Shown here: positions 48,569 to 57,461 of the stretch, piece after piece | How positions within the stretch are numbered: the stretch's first letter is position 1 | Layout: each line of letters starts with the position of its first letter | From: Myxococcales bacterium | GTDB lineage: Bacteria > Myxococcota_A > Polyangia > Polyangiales > Ga0077539 | Reading direction: 5' to 3' | Length of the DNA stretch: 64,000 nucleotides | Assembly: GCA_013298625.1 (NCBI GenBank) | Contig: JAAFIF010000038.1 | Span: forward strand, 1 to 64,000 | Made by a program: the position numbers and the translations under genes | Notes under the pieces: generated by a model | What the model was told of the DNA's origin: nothing | Database searches by the model: none | The model's input: only the letters and a program-made list of their open reading frames with translations

Positions 48569-50236
48569 TCAGCGTGGGGGTTGTACGACAGGCGCGGCCG
48601 TCGCGAGCACAGCGAGCAGCTGATTCGCGCCGAGCGCGCGCGCGCGATCACCGACCGCCGCAGAGAATGGCGCGAGCAGCGCGTCGATGGCGCCGCGATC
48701 AACCGCGCGGTACCGCCCGAGCAACTCGCCGACGCAGTCGAGCGCCGCCCTGTCGACGAGCTCTCGCGGCGCTTCGAGCAGCTCGCGCACGGCGCTCACC
48801 CCGTGCTCGCGCGCCGTGTCCCGGTCGATCTCCGGGATCGTCGCGAGCAGCTCGCACCGCTGCAACACCCGGGATCGCTCGGTGTTGCGCGCAGCGGCGA
48901 GCACCCGCGCAGCGTCCCGATTGCGCCGCATCGCGCTCGTCCCCGACGCATCCGCGCCGCGGCGACGATGAAACTCCGCGAGCGCCCGCGCCGAGCGAAC
49001 CCACAGGACCTCGGTCGCGCGCTGGTCGAGCTGCACCCGCGCGAGCGCGTCCGCGTCGCCGCCGATCTGACGAATCCGCTCGCGAAATCGCAGCTCGATC
49101 TCGCCGAGCAGCCTGCGATCTCCCGCCGCGAACCGCGGGTGCTCCTCGGGCGCGAGCGCGTCGTAGCCCACCATCGCAGCGAGAAACACGTACGCGACCT
49201 CGTACCCCCGCGCAGGACGCACGAACTCTCGCTCGTCGCAGGGCGGCAAGATCGTCCGCGTCAGCGATCGTCCGTTGCCCAGCCGCTGCAAGAGCCCCTC
49301 GAACGAGCGCCACGTGGTGAGCACCTCCGCCGAGTCGGGCTGCGAAAACCACGCGGCCGTCGGCCGATAGCGCAGCGCTCGCACCGCGCGCGCCTCGTCC
49401 GAGCACTGCGCCGGAGCGCGCAGCGAGGCGATGGCGTTGCCTTCGTCGTTGCTCCAACCGGAGATCGCGATCGAGGCAAACCGCGATGGGTCGTACTCGA
49501 TCGTGCGCAAGCGAACCCGCCGCATCGCAGCGCGGAGCCACTGCTGATCATCGAGCTCCTGCGCGAGCCGCGCGAACGGAAACGCGTCCATCACCGCGCG
49601 CTCCGCCGCTCCGCTGCGCTCGAAGGCGCCGATCGCGTCCCTCGACCACGCGAGGTACGTGCGCGCCGCGCGGTCGTCGACCGATCGCTGCCCTCGCGCC
49701 ACGCCGCCGTACGTCTGCACAGCCTCGGTCCACAGCCGCGACGCCCACAGCCGCGCGGTCGACCACCGGTCGGACACCGCGATGGGAGCGCTCGCGAGCA
49801 GCGACTCGTCCACGCCTGCCCGAAGCATCAACGCGCGCGCCACGGGATCGCGCAGCGCCGCAGCGTCCCCCCGCGCTGCGCGCTCGATCGCGTCCTGCGC
49901 GACGCTGCCCTCGCACTGCAGCGCTTCGGCCCGAGCCACGCGGCCATCGAGCGTCACCACCACGTCGCCGAGCGTCCATCCGACGGTGGATCCGCACCGC
50001 TGCGCGCGCGCCCGTCGAGCGTCGATCATCCCTGCCCCGACCGCGACCCGCGCCGCTTCGCTCTCCTCGCGCAACGCCGCGGTCGTGACGGCGCCCCACG
50101 GGACTTCGGGCGCGGTGTATCCCCGCTCGGACAGCCGGGGCGTGCCGTACTTCGCCGGCGATTCGCGGCGGGTCGAGCAGCTCGAAGAGGCGATCGCCAC
50201 GAGCGCGAGGACCGACAGGGTGCGTCGAACGTTCAC
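48569..50236 (-). CDS. Lipoprotein of unknown function
   Basis: The product has 555 residues from GTG 50236. The signal LSVLALVAIASSSC ends in a clear lipidation Cys. The mature protein is helical and Arg/Ala-rich, with no recognised domain; Cys pairs are sparse. The downstream glycosyltransferase follows by nine bases, suggesting a shared mRNA. It is divergent from the acetyltransferase gene. An ATG is absent near the signal, so the GTG start rests on the signal position. Confidence 0.7.
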   Translation of the reverse strand: MNVRRTLSVLALVAIASSSCSTRRESPAKYGTPRLSERGYTAPEVPWGAVTTAALREESEAARVAVGAGMIDARRARAQRCGSTVGWTLGDVVVTLDGRVARAEALQCEGSVAQDAIERAARGDAAALRDPVARALMLRAGVDESLLASAPIAVSDRWSTARLWASRLWTEAVQTYGGVARGQRSVDDRAARTYLAWSRDAIGAFERSGAAERAVMDAFPFARLAQELDDQQWLRAAMRRVRLRTIEYDPSRFASIAISGWSNDEGNAIASLRAPAQCSDEARAVRALRYRPTAAWFSQPDSAEVLTTWRSFEGLLQRLGNGRSLTRTILPPCDEREFVRPARGYEVAYVFLAAMVGYDALAPEEHPRFAAGDRRLLGEIELRFRERIRQIGGDADALARVQLDQRATEVLWVRSARALAEFHRRRGADASGTSAMRRNRDAARVLAAARNTERSRVLQRCELLATIPEIDRDTAREHGVSAVRELLEAPRELVDRAALDCVGELLGRYRAVDRGAIDALLAPFSAAVGDRARALGANQLLAVLATAAPVVQPPR

Positions 50237-50299
50237 GAGGCGTCGAGCGTACCAGCCCGCCGATGCGCTCGCGCCGCGCACTTGCGATCATCCCACGCG

Positions 50300-50896
50300 A
50301 TGACCACTGCCGAGCTCGAGATGCACATCGACCCCATCCTGTTGAACATCCCCGAGTCGATCGAGACCAAACGCATGACCCTTCGCTGCCCTCGCGCTGG
50401 CGACGGCCGCGCGATCTACGAGGCCACCGTCGAGTCCATCGACGCGCTTCGGCCGTGGATGCCGTGGGTGCGCGAAGAGCTCTCCGTCGAGCGCAGCGAG
50501 AAGAGCGTTCGAGTCGCCCTCGCCAAATGGATCCTGCGCGAGGACCTTCGCTTCTCGATGCACGACAAGCACACCGGGCGATTCATCGGCGGGACCGGGC
50601 TGCACAGGCCGAGCTGGGACGACGGACGATTCGAGATCGGCTACTGGATTCGCAGCTCCGAAGCGAACAAGGGCTACGTCACCGAGGCCGTGCGCGCGCT
50701 CACGGACTGGACCTTCGACGTGCTGCAAGCGCAGCGGATCGAGATCCGCATGGACGCGCGCAACGAGAAGAGCTGGCGCGTCGCCGAGCGCGCTGGGTAC
50801 ACGCTCGAAGGCGAGCTCGTGAAGGACCGACGCGCGCTCGACGGCGTGCAATCGAACACGCGCATCTACGCTCGGGTGCAGTCGCTGGGCCAATGA
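50300..50896 (+). CDS. RimJ/RimL-type GNAT acetyltransferase
   Basis: The product has 198 residues. It carries the acetyl-CoA-binding region FEIGYWIRSSEANKGYVTEA and the C-terminal RIEIRMDARNEKSWRVAERA and GYTLEGELVKD, characteristic of RimJ/RimL proteins that acetylate protein N-termini or small amines. ATG 50300 is used; the longer open frame upstream is antisense to the lipoprotein gene and unsupported. Confidence 0.93.
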   Translation: MTTAELEMHIDPILLNIPESIETKRMTLRCPRAGDGRAIYEATVESIDALRPWMPWVREELSVERSEKSVRVALAKWILREDLRFSMHDKHTGRFIGGTGLHRPSWDDGRFEIGYWIRSSEANKGYVTEAVRALTDWTFDVLQAQRIEIRMDARNEKSWRVAERAGYTLEGELVKDRRALDGVQSNTRIYARVQSLGQ

Positions 50897-50931
50897 GCGG
50901 CGCGCGCGCGGTGTCGTATCCTTCACCGACG

Positions 50932-51384
50932 ATGATCCACCGACGCTCGACCCTCGCGCTCTTGCTCTCGTTGACCGCCGCGGCGCTGCCAGCGCACGCG
51001 CGTCGGGCGATCCTCCCTCCGACGCAAGCGGCATCCCGGGACATCACCTGGGAGCTCACGAGCGAGCCCGCGAGCGCGCGGATCACCATGGCGCAGCGCG
51101 GGAGGTTTCGGCTGTGGCTGCTCGCGCGCAACATCGGCCGCCGCACGGTCGACACGCAGCGCGACCAGCTGCAGTGGTTCATCAACGGCGAGGCGTCGAT
51201 GTCGCTCTCGATGGCGTTCGGCAACGGCGTGCGCGACCCGCGCTGGAGCGGGCTGCCCGCGGGGACGAGCGTGCGAGAGGCGCGCGCGATGGGAGAGACC
51301 CTGTTTCCTCGGGCGGGACGGTACGCGATCACGGCCAACCAGGGCGGACGCGAGGTCGCCCGGCTGGTCGTCACCGTGCGCTGA
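50932..51384 (+). CDS. Small secreted protein of unknown function
   Basis: The product has 150 residues with a signal peptide LALLLSLTAAALPAHA. The mature part looks beta-rich (ITWELTSEPASARITMAQRG, QLQWFINGEASMSLSMAFGN), perhaps an Ig-like fold. It follows the acetyltransferase gene by 35 bp and converges on the hydrolase gene with a three-base gap. No family is recognised. Confidence 0.7.
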   Translation: MIHRRSTLALLLSLTAAALPAHARRAILPPTQAASRDITWELTSEPASARITMAQRGRFRLWLLARNIGRRTVDTQRDQLQWFINGEASMSLSMAFGNGVRDPRWSGLPAGTSVREARAMGETLFPRAGRYAITANQGGREVARLVVTVR

Positions 51385-51387
51385 TCG

Positions 51388-52239
51388 TCACCGCGCGAAC
51401 CATCGTGCCGCCCGGCGCAGCGCAGGCGAGAGCGCGGTGAAGTGATCGCCCGCAACCTCGATCGCCTCGACGTCGAGGCCTGCACAGCGCGCGACCATCT
51501 CGAGCGCGAGCGGAGCGAGCAGCGGCTCTTCGTCGCCGTAGAACAGCCGCGTCGCAGCAGTCAACGACCGCGCGAATCGCAGCGGAGAGCGCATGCGCAC
51601 CTCCCTCGGATCGTGGCGATCGAACACGGCGTACTCGGGGTAGAAATCGATCACCGGCTGCTGATCGGGCCAGCCCGAACAGCACGCGACCTTCGCGAAC
51701 AGCGCCTCCGTCTGCGCAGCGAGCAGCGCGAGCACGCCCCCTGCGCTGTGGCCCGCGACGCAGATGCGCGAAGGGTCCACGCCGGGCGTGTCCGCGAGCG
51801 CGAGTCGCGCAGCGAGCACGTCGTCGACCTCGTCGTAGTACAGCGAAAACGCGCCTGGATTGCCGTTTTCTCCGCGCAGCATCGGCAGCATCGTGACCCA
51901 GCCCGCGTCGCGAAACACCCGCGCGTCCTCCCAGTGGCTCGCGCGAAAGGCGAACTCGCCGTGCAGATAGAGCACCGCAGGACGAAGCGCGCGCGGGTCG
52001 AGATCGCGGTCGATCCACGCCGAGAGCGAGAGCGCACCCGAGCGGTACGCGATCGCCTGCGCGTCGTGCGCGAGGAGAGCGGGCTCGTAGCGCTGCGGTG
52101 ACGGCCCTGGGCGCAGCAAGCGCGTGCGAAACGCGCGGCGCTCGATCGCGTACTCGGTGCGCGCTCGGTCCGACTCGATCAACAGCGCACCCGCGGCTAC
52201 GGCAGAGGAAGATCGCAGCCGCGCGAGGTGGACATCCAC
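51388..52239 (-). CDS. Alpha/beta hydrolase of the prolyl-oligopeptidase/dienelactone-hydrolase type
   Basis: About 283 residues from a GTG at 52239. The domain has the oxyanion-region pattern PAVLYLHGEFAFRASHW, the nucleophile elbow CVAGHSAGGVLALLA, an acidic residue in RLFYGDEEPL and the catalytic His in VAGDHFTALSP, so an active esterase or peptidase is likely. The start is uncertain: GTG 52239 overlaps the end of the upstream lipoprotein gene by 43 bases, and a TTG near 52190 would avoid the overlap. Confidence 0.82.
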   Translation of the reverse strand: MDVHLARLRSSSAVAAGALLIESDRARTEYAIERRAFRTRLLRPGPSPQRYEPALLAHDAQAIAYRSGALSLSAWIDRDLDPRALRPAVLYLHGEFAFRASHWEDARVFRDAGWVTMLPMLRGENGNPGAFSLYYDEVDDVLAARLALADTPGVDPSRICVAGHSAGGVLALLAAQTEALFAKVACCSGWPDQQPVIDFYPEYAVFDRHDPREVRMRSPLRFARSLTAATRLFYGDEEPLLAPLALEMVARCAGLDVEAIEVAGDHFTALSPALRRAARWFAR

Positions 52240-53297
52240 GACGCGTTGCAGTCCTGCGTGGTGTCCACGGGCGTAAATCGGCCCTCGGGAAAGGTGATGG
52301 TCCCGACGTTCCACACGAACTGCCGAGCGAACATCGTGCGGCGGAGGCGAGCCACCGAGCGCTCGCGCACGATCACGTCGATGTCCGCGGTCGACGGGTT
52401 GCCCGAGCGGCTCCAGTGCTCGACCATGACGTAGTACGTGCCCGCCGCAGCGCGATCGAGAAAGATGTTCTCGGGGCCGAACGAACCCGTGTTGTCGATG
52501 TCCTTGCGCGGGTTGTCCGTGCCGTCTCCGACGACGCCCCAGTCGAGCCCCGTCGGCGCCATGCACGTGAACCACGTGCAGTCGTCGGTCGACGAGTTGA
52601 GCGCCCGCGGCGCGCGCAGCAGGTGAAGCTCGAGGTCCTTGCCGGGCTCGTCCCACGAGAGCGTCAGGCGCAGATCGCGCCCGGTGCATCGCGTCCCTTC
52701 GAGCCTCCGCACGATCACCCGCGCGCCGCGGTCGTTGCGGCACACGAGGCGCACGACGTTGGTCCCGCAAAACACCGGGATCGTCGCAGCGAATCGGCCG
52801 GTCCCTTCGAAGTCCGTCGCGATGCTGCCGCCCGTGTGGCCGCAGGACGAGTTGGACACGAACCACTCGCACTGCGTCGCGCCGCGAGACGTTCCGCTCA
52901 CAGAGATCGACGTCGAGCTCTCGGGCAGCATTGGGACGTCGAGCTCGTTGAGCTCGGCAAACGGCTCGGGGCACCCCGTGCACATGGGAGGATCGGTGAA
53001 CTCTTGGTTGGTCACCCGGTCGCTGTACGGCGGCGAGGCCACGGTGGTCCCGCAGCCCGCTTCTCCGTCACCGACGACCGCCGCGTCGGAGCCGCCCGCG
53101 CCGTCCTCGACGCTCGTCCCGCTGTCCGTCGCGACGCTGTCCATCGAGACCACGTCTGCGATCGACACATCCATCGCAGTGACATCCGCCCGCCCCTGCG
53201 CGTCCGCAGCGCTGTCACCGGGCACGATCGGCCGCGGCCCCTCGCTGCACGCGAACAGCGTCGCCATCAACACCACCAACCACCGCGCTGACTTCAT
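52197..53297 (-). CDS. Lipoprotein with YfaP/DUF2135-like domain
   Basis: The product has 366 residues. The signal ends LMATLFACSEG, a good lipobox. An Asp/Ala/Val-rich linker (about 25-80) is followed by a Cys-containing beta region (TGCPEPFAELNELDVPM). The C-terminal part matches the DUF2135/YfaP pattern: LRLTLSWDEPGKDLELHLL, FGPENIFLDRAAAGTYYVMV and STADIDVIV. Such domains are secreted and beta-sandwich-like. Cys pairs suggest disulfides. The ATG at 53297 is chosen over an upstream start. Confidence 0.82.
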   Translation of the reverse strand: MKSARWLVVLMATLFACSEGPRPIVPGDSAADAQGRADVTAMDVSIADVVSMDSVATDSGTSVEDGAGGSDAAVVGDGEAGCGTTVASPPYSDRVTNQEFTDPPMCTGCPEPFAELNELDVPMLPESSTSISVSGTSRGATQCEWFVSNSSCGHTGGSIATDFEGTGRFAATIPVFCGTNVVRLVCRNDRGARVIVRRLEGTRCTGRDLRLTLSWDEPGKDLELHLLRAPRALNSSTDDCTWFTCMAPTGLDWGVVGDGTDNPRKDIDNTGSFGPENIFLDRAAAGTYYVMVEHWSRSGNPSTADIDVIVRERSVARLRRTMFARQFVWNVGTITFPEGRFTPVDTTQDCNASWMSTSRGCDLPLP

Positions 53298-53318
53298 GGC
53301 GGCAATGTACACCGCCCG

Positions 53319-53852
53319 TCAGCGAACGAGCACCGCGGCCCGCGCGCGCTCGGCGAGCGCCGGAAACCGCGTCGTGCGCTCGATGCGCGGACGCGATTCG
53401 ACTGCATTTTCTCCAGCCAACGCACGCTCGACCACGCGCGTCGCCACGCGCTCGTCCATCGCGTCGATGTGATTCAGCGTCGCAAGGGCGAGGCCCAGCG
53501 TCGCGCGCGCGCTCACCCAACGCTCGAGCGCGTCGACGGCGTCCGTCGAATGCACGCGCGCCACGCAGCTCGCGGCGACGATCGACGCCGACGGCGGGTG
53601 CAGCGCTCGCTCTGCGACCTCGATCAACGCTGGCACCGGCCGAGCGATCCCCTCGATCAGCGCGGCGCACGTGGGAGCCGCGTCGCGCACGAGCAGCCGC
53701 TGGTGCACCCGCGCAGCATCGACGCTCAGCGACGCGCGCGCGCCGCTCGCGGCGGGCAGCGTCACCGTCGAAGCAACCGACGGACCGGCAGAAGGGCTCG
53801 GGTTCGAGCACGCAGCGAGCGCGAAGAACAGCGGCAACGCGAAGCGAGTCAT
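53319..53852 (-). CDS. Small lipoprotein, helical
   Basis: The product has 177 residues. The signal MTRFALPLFFALAACSN gives a typical lipobox. The mature part is Ala/Arg-rich and helical, HEAT-like in pattern (ALIEVAERALHPPSASIVAA, VHSTDAVDALERWVSARATL). Its ATG shares a base with the stop of the metalloprotease gene (TGATG), so the two are translationally coupled. It may be the inhibitor or chaperone of that protease; this is inference from position only. Confidence 0.75.
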   Translation of the reverse strand: MTRFALPLFFALAACSNPSPSAGPSVASTVTLPAASGARASLSVDAARVHQRLLVRDAAPTCAALIEGIARPVPALIEVAERALHPPSASIVAASCVARVHSTDAVDALERWVSARATLGLALATLNHIDAMDERVATRVVERALAGENAVESRPRIERTTRFPALAERARAAVLVR

Positions 53853-55084
53853 CACAAGGTCCCCGTGTAGCGCTGCATCACTGCGCGCTGCTGGGCGGTG
53901 AGCACCGTCGTGCTCAGACAGCCGTTCGTGTCGCAAATCGAGTAGGGAAACATCAGGTTGGTCCCGAGCATCGTCTCGCAGCCCATTTCGTTGCGGCACT
54001 CGGGCGTGTCGCCCAGCGCGTCCCACGCGTCGTACGTGCGCTCGACTGGATGAAACAGCCCCACGTAGTGGCCGACCTCGTGCGCGAAGACCTCCCCGTA
54101 CAAGCGCACGTCGTTGTCGCTGAACACGCCGTCGCTGCCCGCGTTGGCGAGCCAGCCCACCACGATCGCGCGCAGCGGCGAGCGCACGATCGGCCCAGGA
54201 ATGTGCCCCGCGACACCGTACTGCGTCGCGTCGTTGTTGACCGTCTCGCCGATGAGCACCGGGACCTCGCCGTCCATCGCGAGCGACGACGCCTGCAAGA
54301 ACAAGTCGCCCGTGGTCGCAGAGGGATACGGCAGCGCGGGGTTGATCGTGCTCGTGACGTAGCGAACGTCGAGGTCCATTCCGGCGCCGTTCCACACGGT
54401 GCGCCAGTGCGCGACGGCGCGTTCGGTGGCCGCGACGAGCGCCCCGTTGGCGCTCAGCCCGTTGGCCCAAATGAGGGCCACCTTCACGCGTCCGCGCTCG
54501 AGGTCGCGATCGCCGTTGGTGATCGTCGTGATGTCGACATCCACGTTGGGCCGAGACGTCACGCCGTCCACCCGATACGTCCCGATCCGAACGGTGTACT
54601 CGCCGTCCCTCAGCGCGGGGTCCTCTGCGCGAATCGGCCAGTTGAAGCTCGTGCCCGTGCGCTCGGCGAAGATCGCCTTCGTGGTCCTGCGAGGCGCGTT
54701 GTACCAGTCCTGCCAGCGAAACACCGTGGCTCCACTGGGGTCGACGACGCTGAGCACGGACACCCGCGCGGCGCCGTCCGAGTTCGCTACGACCATCAAC
54801 GACCTGTGATTTTGCACGCGAATCACGACGTCGAGCTCCCCGCTCGCGCCGGTGTTGCGCCGCGTCGTAGCGCTCGCGTTGATCGCGCTCGCGCTCGCGT
54901 CTGCCCCTGCGTCCACTGCGACGCCGCTGTCCACCGCGACGCCGCTGTCCACGATCGCAGCGTCGTCGACGGGCGTCGTCGCAGCGTCCGGCCGCGGCGC
55001 GACGTCGTCGATCGCCATCACCGGCCCGCACGCGCCCAACGCCATCGTGGCGCACGCAACGATCCATCGTCGGTTCTGAAGCAC
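53852..55084 (-). CDS. Lipoprotein zinc metalloprotease (metzincin-like)
   Basis: The product has 410 residues from GTG 55084. The signal VACATMALGAC provides a lipidation Cys, followed by an Asp/Ala/Val-rich linker. The catalytic motif HEVGHYVGLFH is the full metzincin HEXXHXXGXXH, and a Met-turn-like GTNLMFPYSICD follows about 40 residues later. The conserved Cys pair CRNEMGC sits between them, a layout resembling pappalysin-like (M43) proteases. An N-terminal beta domain (ELDVVIRVQNHRSLMVV) precedes it. It should act outside the cell or at the surface. Confidence 0.88.
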   Translation of the reverse strand: MLQNRRWIVACATMALGACGPVMAIDDVAPRPDAATTPVDDAAIVDSGVAVDSGVAVDAGADASASAINASATTRRNTGASGELDVVIRVQNHRSLMVVANSDGAARVSVLSVVDPSGATVFRWQDWYNAPRRTTKAIFAERTGTSFNWPIRAEDPALRDGEYTVRIGTYRVDGVTSRPNVDVDITTITNGDRDLERGRVKVALIWANGLSANGALVAATERAVAHWRTVWNGAGMDLDVRYVTSTINPALPYPSATTGDLFLQASSLAMDGEVPVLIGETVNNDATQYGVAGHIPGPIVRSPLRAIVVGWLANAGSDGVFSDNDVRLYGEVFAHEVGHYVGLFHPVERTYDAWDALGDTPECRNEMGCETMLGTNLMFPYSICDTNGCLSTTVLTAQQRAVMQRYTGTL

Positions 55085-55212
55085 GTCGTCCGACCCTTCG
55101 CCGAGAGAGAGTACTGCACCCGCATCGCTATGACAGCGACGCTCACTCGTGCGGCTCGTCTCGCTCGTCCAGCGCCCACACGAACGAATCTCCGAAGCGT
55201 TGACACGCCGCG

Positions 55213-55240
55213 TTGACACCCCTGGCCGCTGGTCTATACC
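55213..55240 (+). promoter_or_regulatory. Sigma-70-type promoter of the coiled-coil gene and perhaps hutUI
   Basis: A perfect TTGACA at 55213-55218 and TATACC at 55235-55240 are spaced by 16 bp. A second TTGACA lies at 55200-55205, 13 bp upstream. This is the clearest promoter in the window and would drive the gene at 55284 and, with a 30-bp gap, possibly hutU and hutI. Confidence 0.6.
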
Positions 55241-55258
55241 GGTCGGCACAGGGGTTTT

Positions 55259-55271
55259 CGTTCGACGAACG
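55259..55271. promoter_or_regulatory. 13-bp palindrome between promoter and start codon
   Basis: CGTTCGACGAACG is a perfect inverted repeat of six-base arms around one base. It lies about 19 bp after the -10 element and 12 bp before the ATG at 55284. The position suits an operator or a small leader hairpin. Confidence 0.4.
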
Positions 55272-55283
55272 AGAGGGCAGCAG

Positions 55284-55766
55284 ATGGCGGACCACGACGA
55301 GCGCGAATCGATCCTTCCTCCCCCCAACCCCACGCCGCGCGACGAAGAGCGGGACTTCTCGACGCGGCCGAAGAAGCTCATCGAGCGCATCGTGAAGAAG
55401 ACCGTCGAGTCTGGCTTCGAGGCGATCTCGAAGAGCGAAGACACGGTCCGATCGGTGATCGACAAGATCAAAGATCAAGAGATCACCCAAGCTGCGATGG
55501 ACCAGATCGACGAGACCAAGAACGGTCTCTATCGCGCCGTCGCCAAAGAAATGCGGGACTTTTTGCAGAACACTTCGCTCGCGAGCGAGTTCAAGAAGGC
55601 GCTCACGGGCCTCGCGTTCGAAGTGAAGATGGAGGTTCGCTTCAAGTCCACCGAGGACGAGAGCGGCCGAAGCACGCTGCGTCCGAGCGCGGACGTCGAC
55701 GTCACGATGAAGGACAAGGGCGGGGCCGCGAGCGACAAGAGCGGAGCGGCGAAGGACAAGAAATAG
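55284..55766 (+). CDS. Helical/coiled-coil protein of unknown function
   Basis: The product has 160 residues, mainly helical and charged: KKLIERIVKKTVESGFEAIS, DTVRSVIDKIKDQEITQAAM and LYRAVAKEMRDFLQNTSLAS. The C-terminus ends in alternating Lys/Asp/Ala. No signal peptide or membrane helix is visible. ATG 55284 sits behind a GA-rich stretch (GAGAGGG). It precedes hutU by 30 bp and shares its strand, but nothing links it to histidine use. No family is assigned. Confidence 0.78.
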   Translation: MADHDERESILPPPNPTPRDEERDFSTRPKKLIERIVKKTVESGFEAISKSEDTVRSVIDKIKDQEITQAAMDQIDETKNGLYRAVAKEMRDFLQNTSLASEFKKALTGLAFEVKMEVRFKSTEDESGRSTLRPSADVDVTMKDKGGAASDKSGAAKDKK

Positions 55767-55796
55767 CGCCGCGTTCGGGGTAGCGTTCGCGCCGTC

Positions 55797-57458
55797 ATGA
55801 CCACCAACGGTGCACGCCTCGTTCGCGCCGCGCGCGGAACGGATCTGAGCTGCAAGGGCTGGGTTCAAGAAGCAGCCCTGCGCATGTTGATGAACAACCT
55901 CGACCCCGACGTCGCCGAGCGTCCCGCGGACCTCGTCGTCTACGGCGGAACAGGCAAAGCCGCCCGCAACTGGGAGGCCTTCGACGTCATCGTCCGCGAG
56001 CTGCGCGCGCTCGAAGAAGACCAGACCTTGCTCATTCAATCGGGCAAGGCCGTGGGGCGCTTTCGCACGCACCCCGACGCGCCGCGCGTTCTGCTAGCCA
56101 ATTCGCTGCTCGTCCCGAAGTGGGCGACGTGGGAGCACTTTCGCACGCTCGAAGCGCAAGGGCTCATCATGTACGGGCAGATGACGGCGGGCTCGTGGAT
56201 CTACATCGGCACGCAAGGCATCCTGCAGGGCACGTACGAGACCTTCGCCGAAGCGGGTCGACAGCATTTCAACGGCGACTGGTCCGGCCGCTGGATCCTC
56301 ACCGCGGGCCTCGGCGGAATGGGCGGCGCCCAACCCCTCGCCGCCACCATGGCCGGCGCGGTCTGCCTCGCCGTCGAGGTCGATCCGACCCGCGTTCAGC
56401 GCCGGTTGGACACCCGCTACGTCGACGTCATGTGCACCACGCTCGACGACGCCCTCGCCAAGGTCCGCGAGGCCTGCGCGGACAAGCGCGCGATCTCGAT
56501 CGGCCTCGTCGGCAACGCCGCCGACGTCTACCCCGAGCTCGTTCGCCGCGGAGTGATCCCTGACTTCGTCACTGAGCAGACCAGCGCGCACGACCCGCTG
56601 CGCGGATACATCCCCGCCGGTCTCTCGCTCACCGAAGCCGCTGCGCTGCGCGAGAGCAACCCGACGGAGTACGTCCGACGCGCGAGAGAGAGCATGGCGC
56701 TCGAGATCCAAGCGATGCGCGCGATGCAGCAGCGCGGCGCGTTCGCCTGCGACTACGGCAACAACATCCGCGCCGAAGCGAAGCTCGCTGGCGCCGAGGA
56801 CGCCTTCGAGATCCCAGGCTTCGTCCCGGCGTACATTCGCCCGCAGTTCTGCACGGGCCGAGGACCGTTTCGCTGGGTCGCCCTCAGCGGAGACCCCGAA
56901 GACATCGCCGTCACCGATCGCGCGGTGCTCGAAGCGGTCCCCAACGACCCTTCGTTGCGTCGTTGGATCGAGCTCGCGCAGAGCCGCGTCGCGTACCAGG
57001 GACTGCCCGCGCGCATCTGCTGGCTCGGCTACGGCGAGCGCGCCAAGGTCGGCCTCGCCTTCAACGAGCTCGTCCGCACCGGAAAGGTCAAAGCCCCCAT
57101 CGTGATCGGCCGCGATCACTTGGACTGCGGCTCCGTCGCTTCTCCCAACCGCGAGACCGAAGCGATGAAGGACGGCTCCGACGCGATCGCCGACTGGCCC
57201 ATCCTCAACGCGCTCGTCAACTGCGCGGGCGGCGCGTCGTGGGTCAGCGTTCATCACGGCGGAGGCGTCGGAATGGGCTACTCGCTGCACTCGGGCATGG
57301 TCATCGTCGCTGACGGAACCGCCGCCGCAGCCAAGCGCCTCGAGCGCGTCCTCACCAGCGACCCAGGAATGGGCGTGATCCGCCACGCCGACGCGGGCTA
57401 CGACCTCGCGATCGAGTGCGCGAGCGAGCGCGGCGTGCACGTTCCCCATCGGGCGTGA
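55797..57458 (+). CDS. hutU: Urocanate hydratase
   Basis: The product has 553 residues, the normal size. Signatures include LVVYGGTGKAARNWEAFDVI, GRFRTHPDAPRVLLANSLLV, LTAGLGGMGGAQPLAATMAG and YGNNIRAEAKLAGAEDAFEI; the QFCTGRGPFRWVALSGDPED stretch holds the conserved Cys region. The enzyme uses tightly bound NAD+ to convert urocanate to imidazolonepropionate, the second step of histidine degradation. hutI starts three bases after its stop. hutH and hutG are not in the window. Confidence 0.98.
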   Translation: MTTNGARLVRAARGTDLSCKGWVQEAALRMLMNNLDPDVAERPADLVVYGGTGKAARNWEAFDVIVRELRALEEDQTLLIQSGKAVGRFRTHPDAPRVLLANSLLVPKWATWEHFRTLEAQGLIMYGQMTAGSWIYIGTQGILQGTYETFAEAGRQHFNGDWSGRWILTAGLGGMGGAQPLAATMAGAVCLAVEVDPTRVQRRLDTRYVDVMCTTLDDALAKVREACADKRAISIGLVGNAADVYPELVRRGVIPDFVTEQTSAHDPLRGYIPAGLSLTEAAALRESNPTEYVRRARESMALEIQAMRAMQQRGAFACDYGNNIRAEAKLAGAEDAFEIPGFVPAYIRPQFCTGRGPFRWVALSGDPEDIAVTDRAVLEAVPNDPSLRRWIELAQSRVAYQGLPARICWLGYGERAKVGLAFNELVRTGKVKAPIVIGRDHLDCGSVASPNRETEAMKDGSDAIADWPILNALVNCAGGASWVSVHHGGGVGMGYSLHSGMVIVADGTAAAAKRLERVLTSDPGMGVIRHADAGYDLAIECASERGVHVPHRA

Positions 57459-57461
57459 GCG

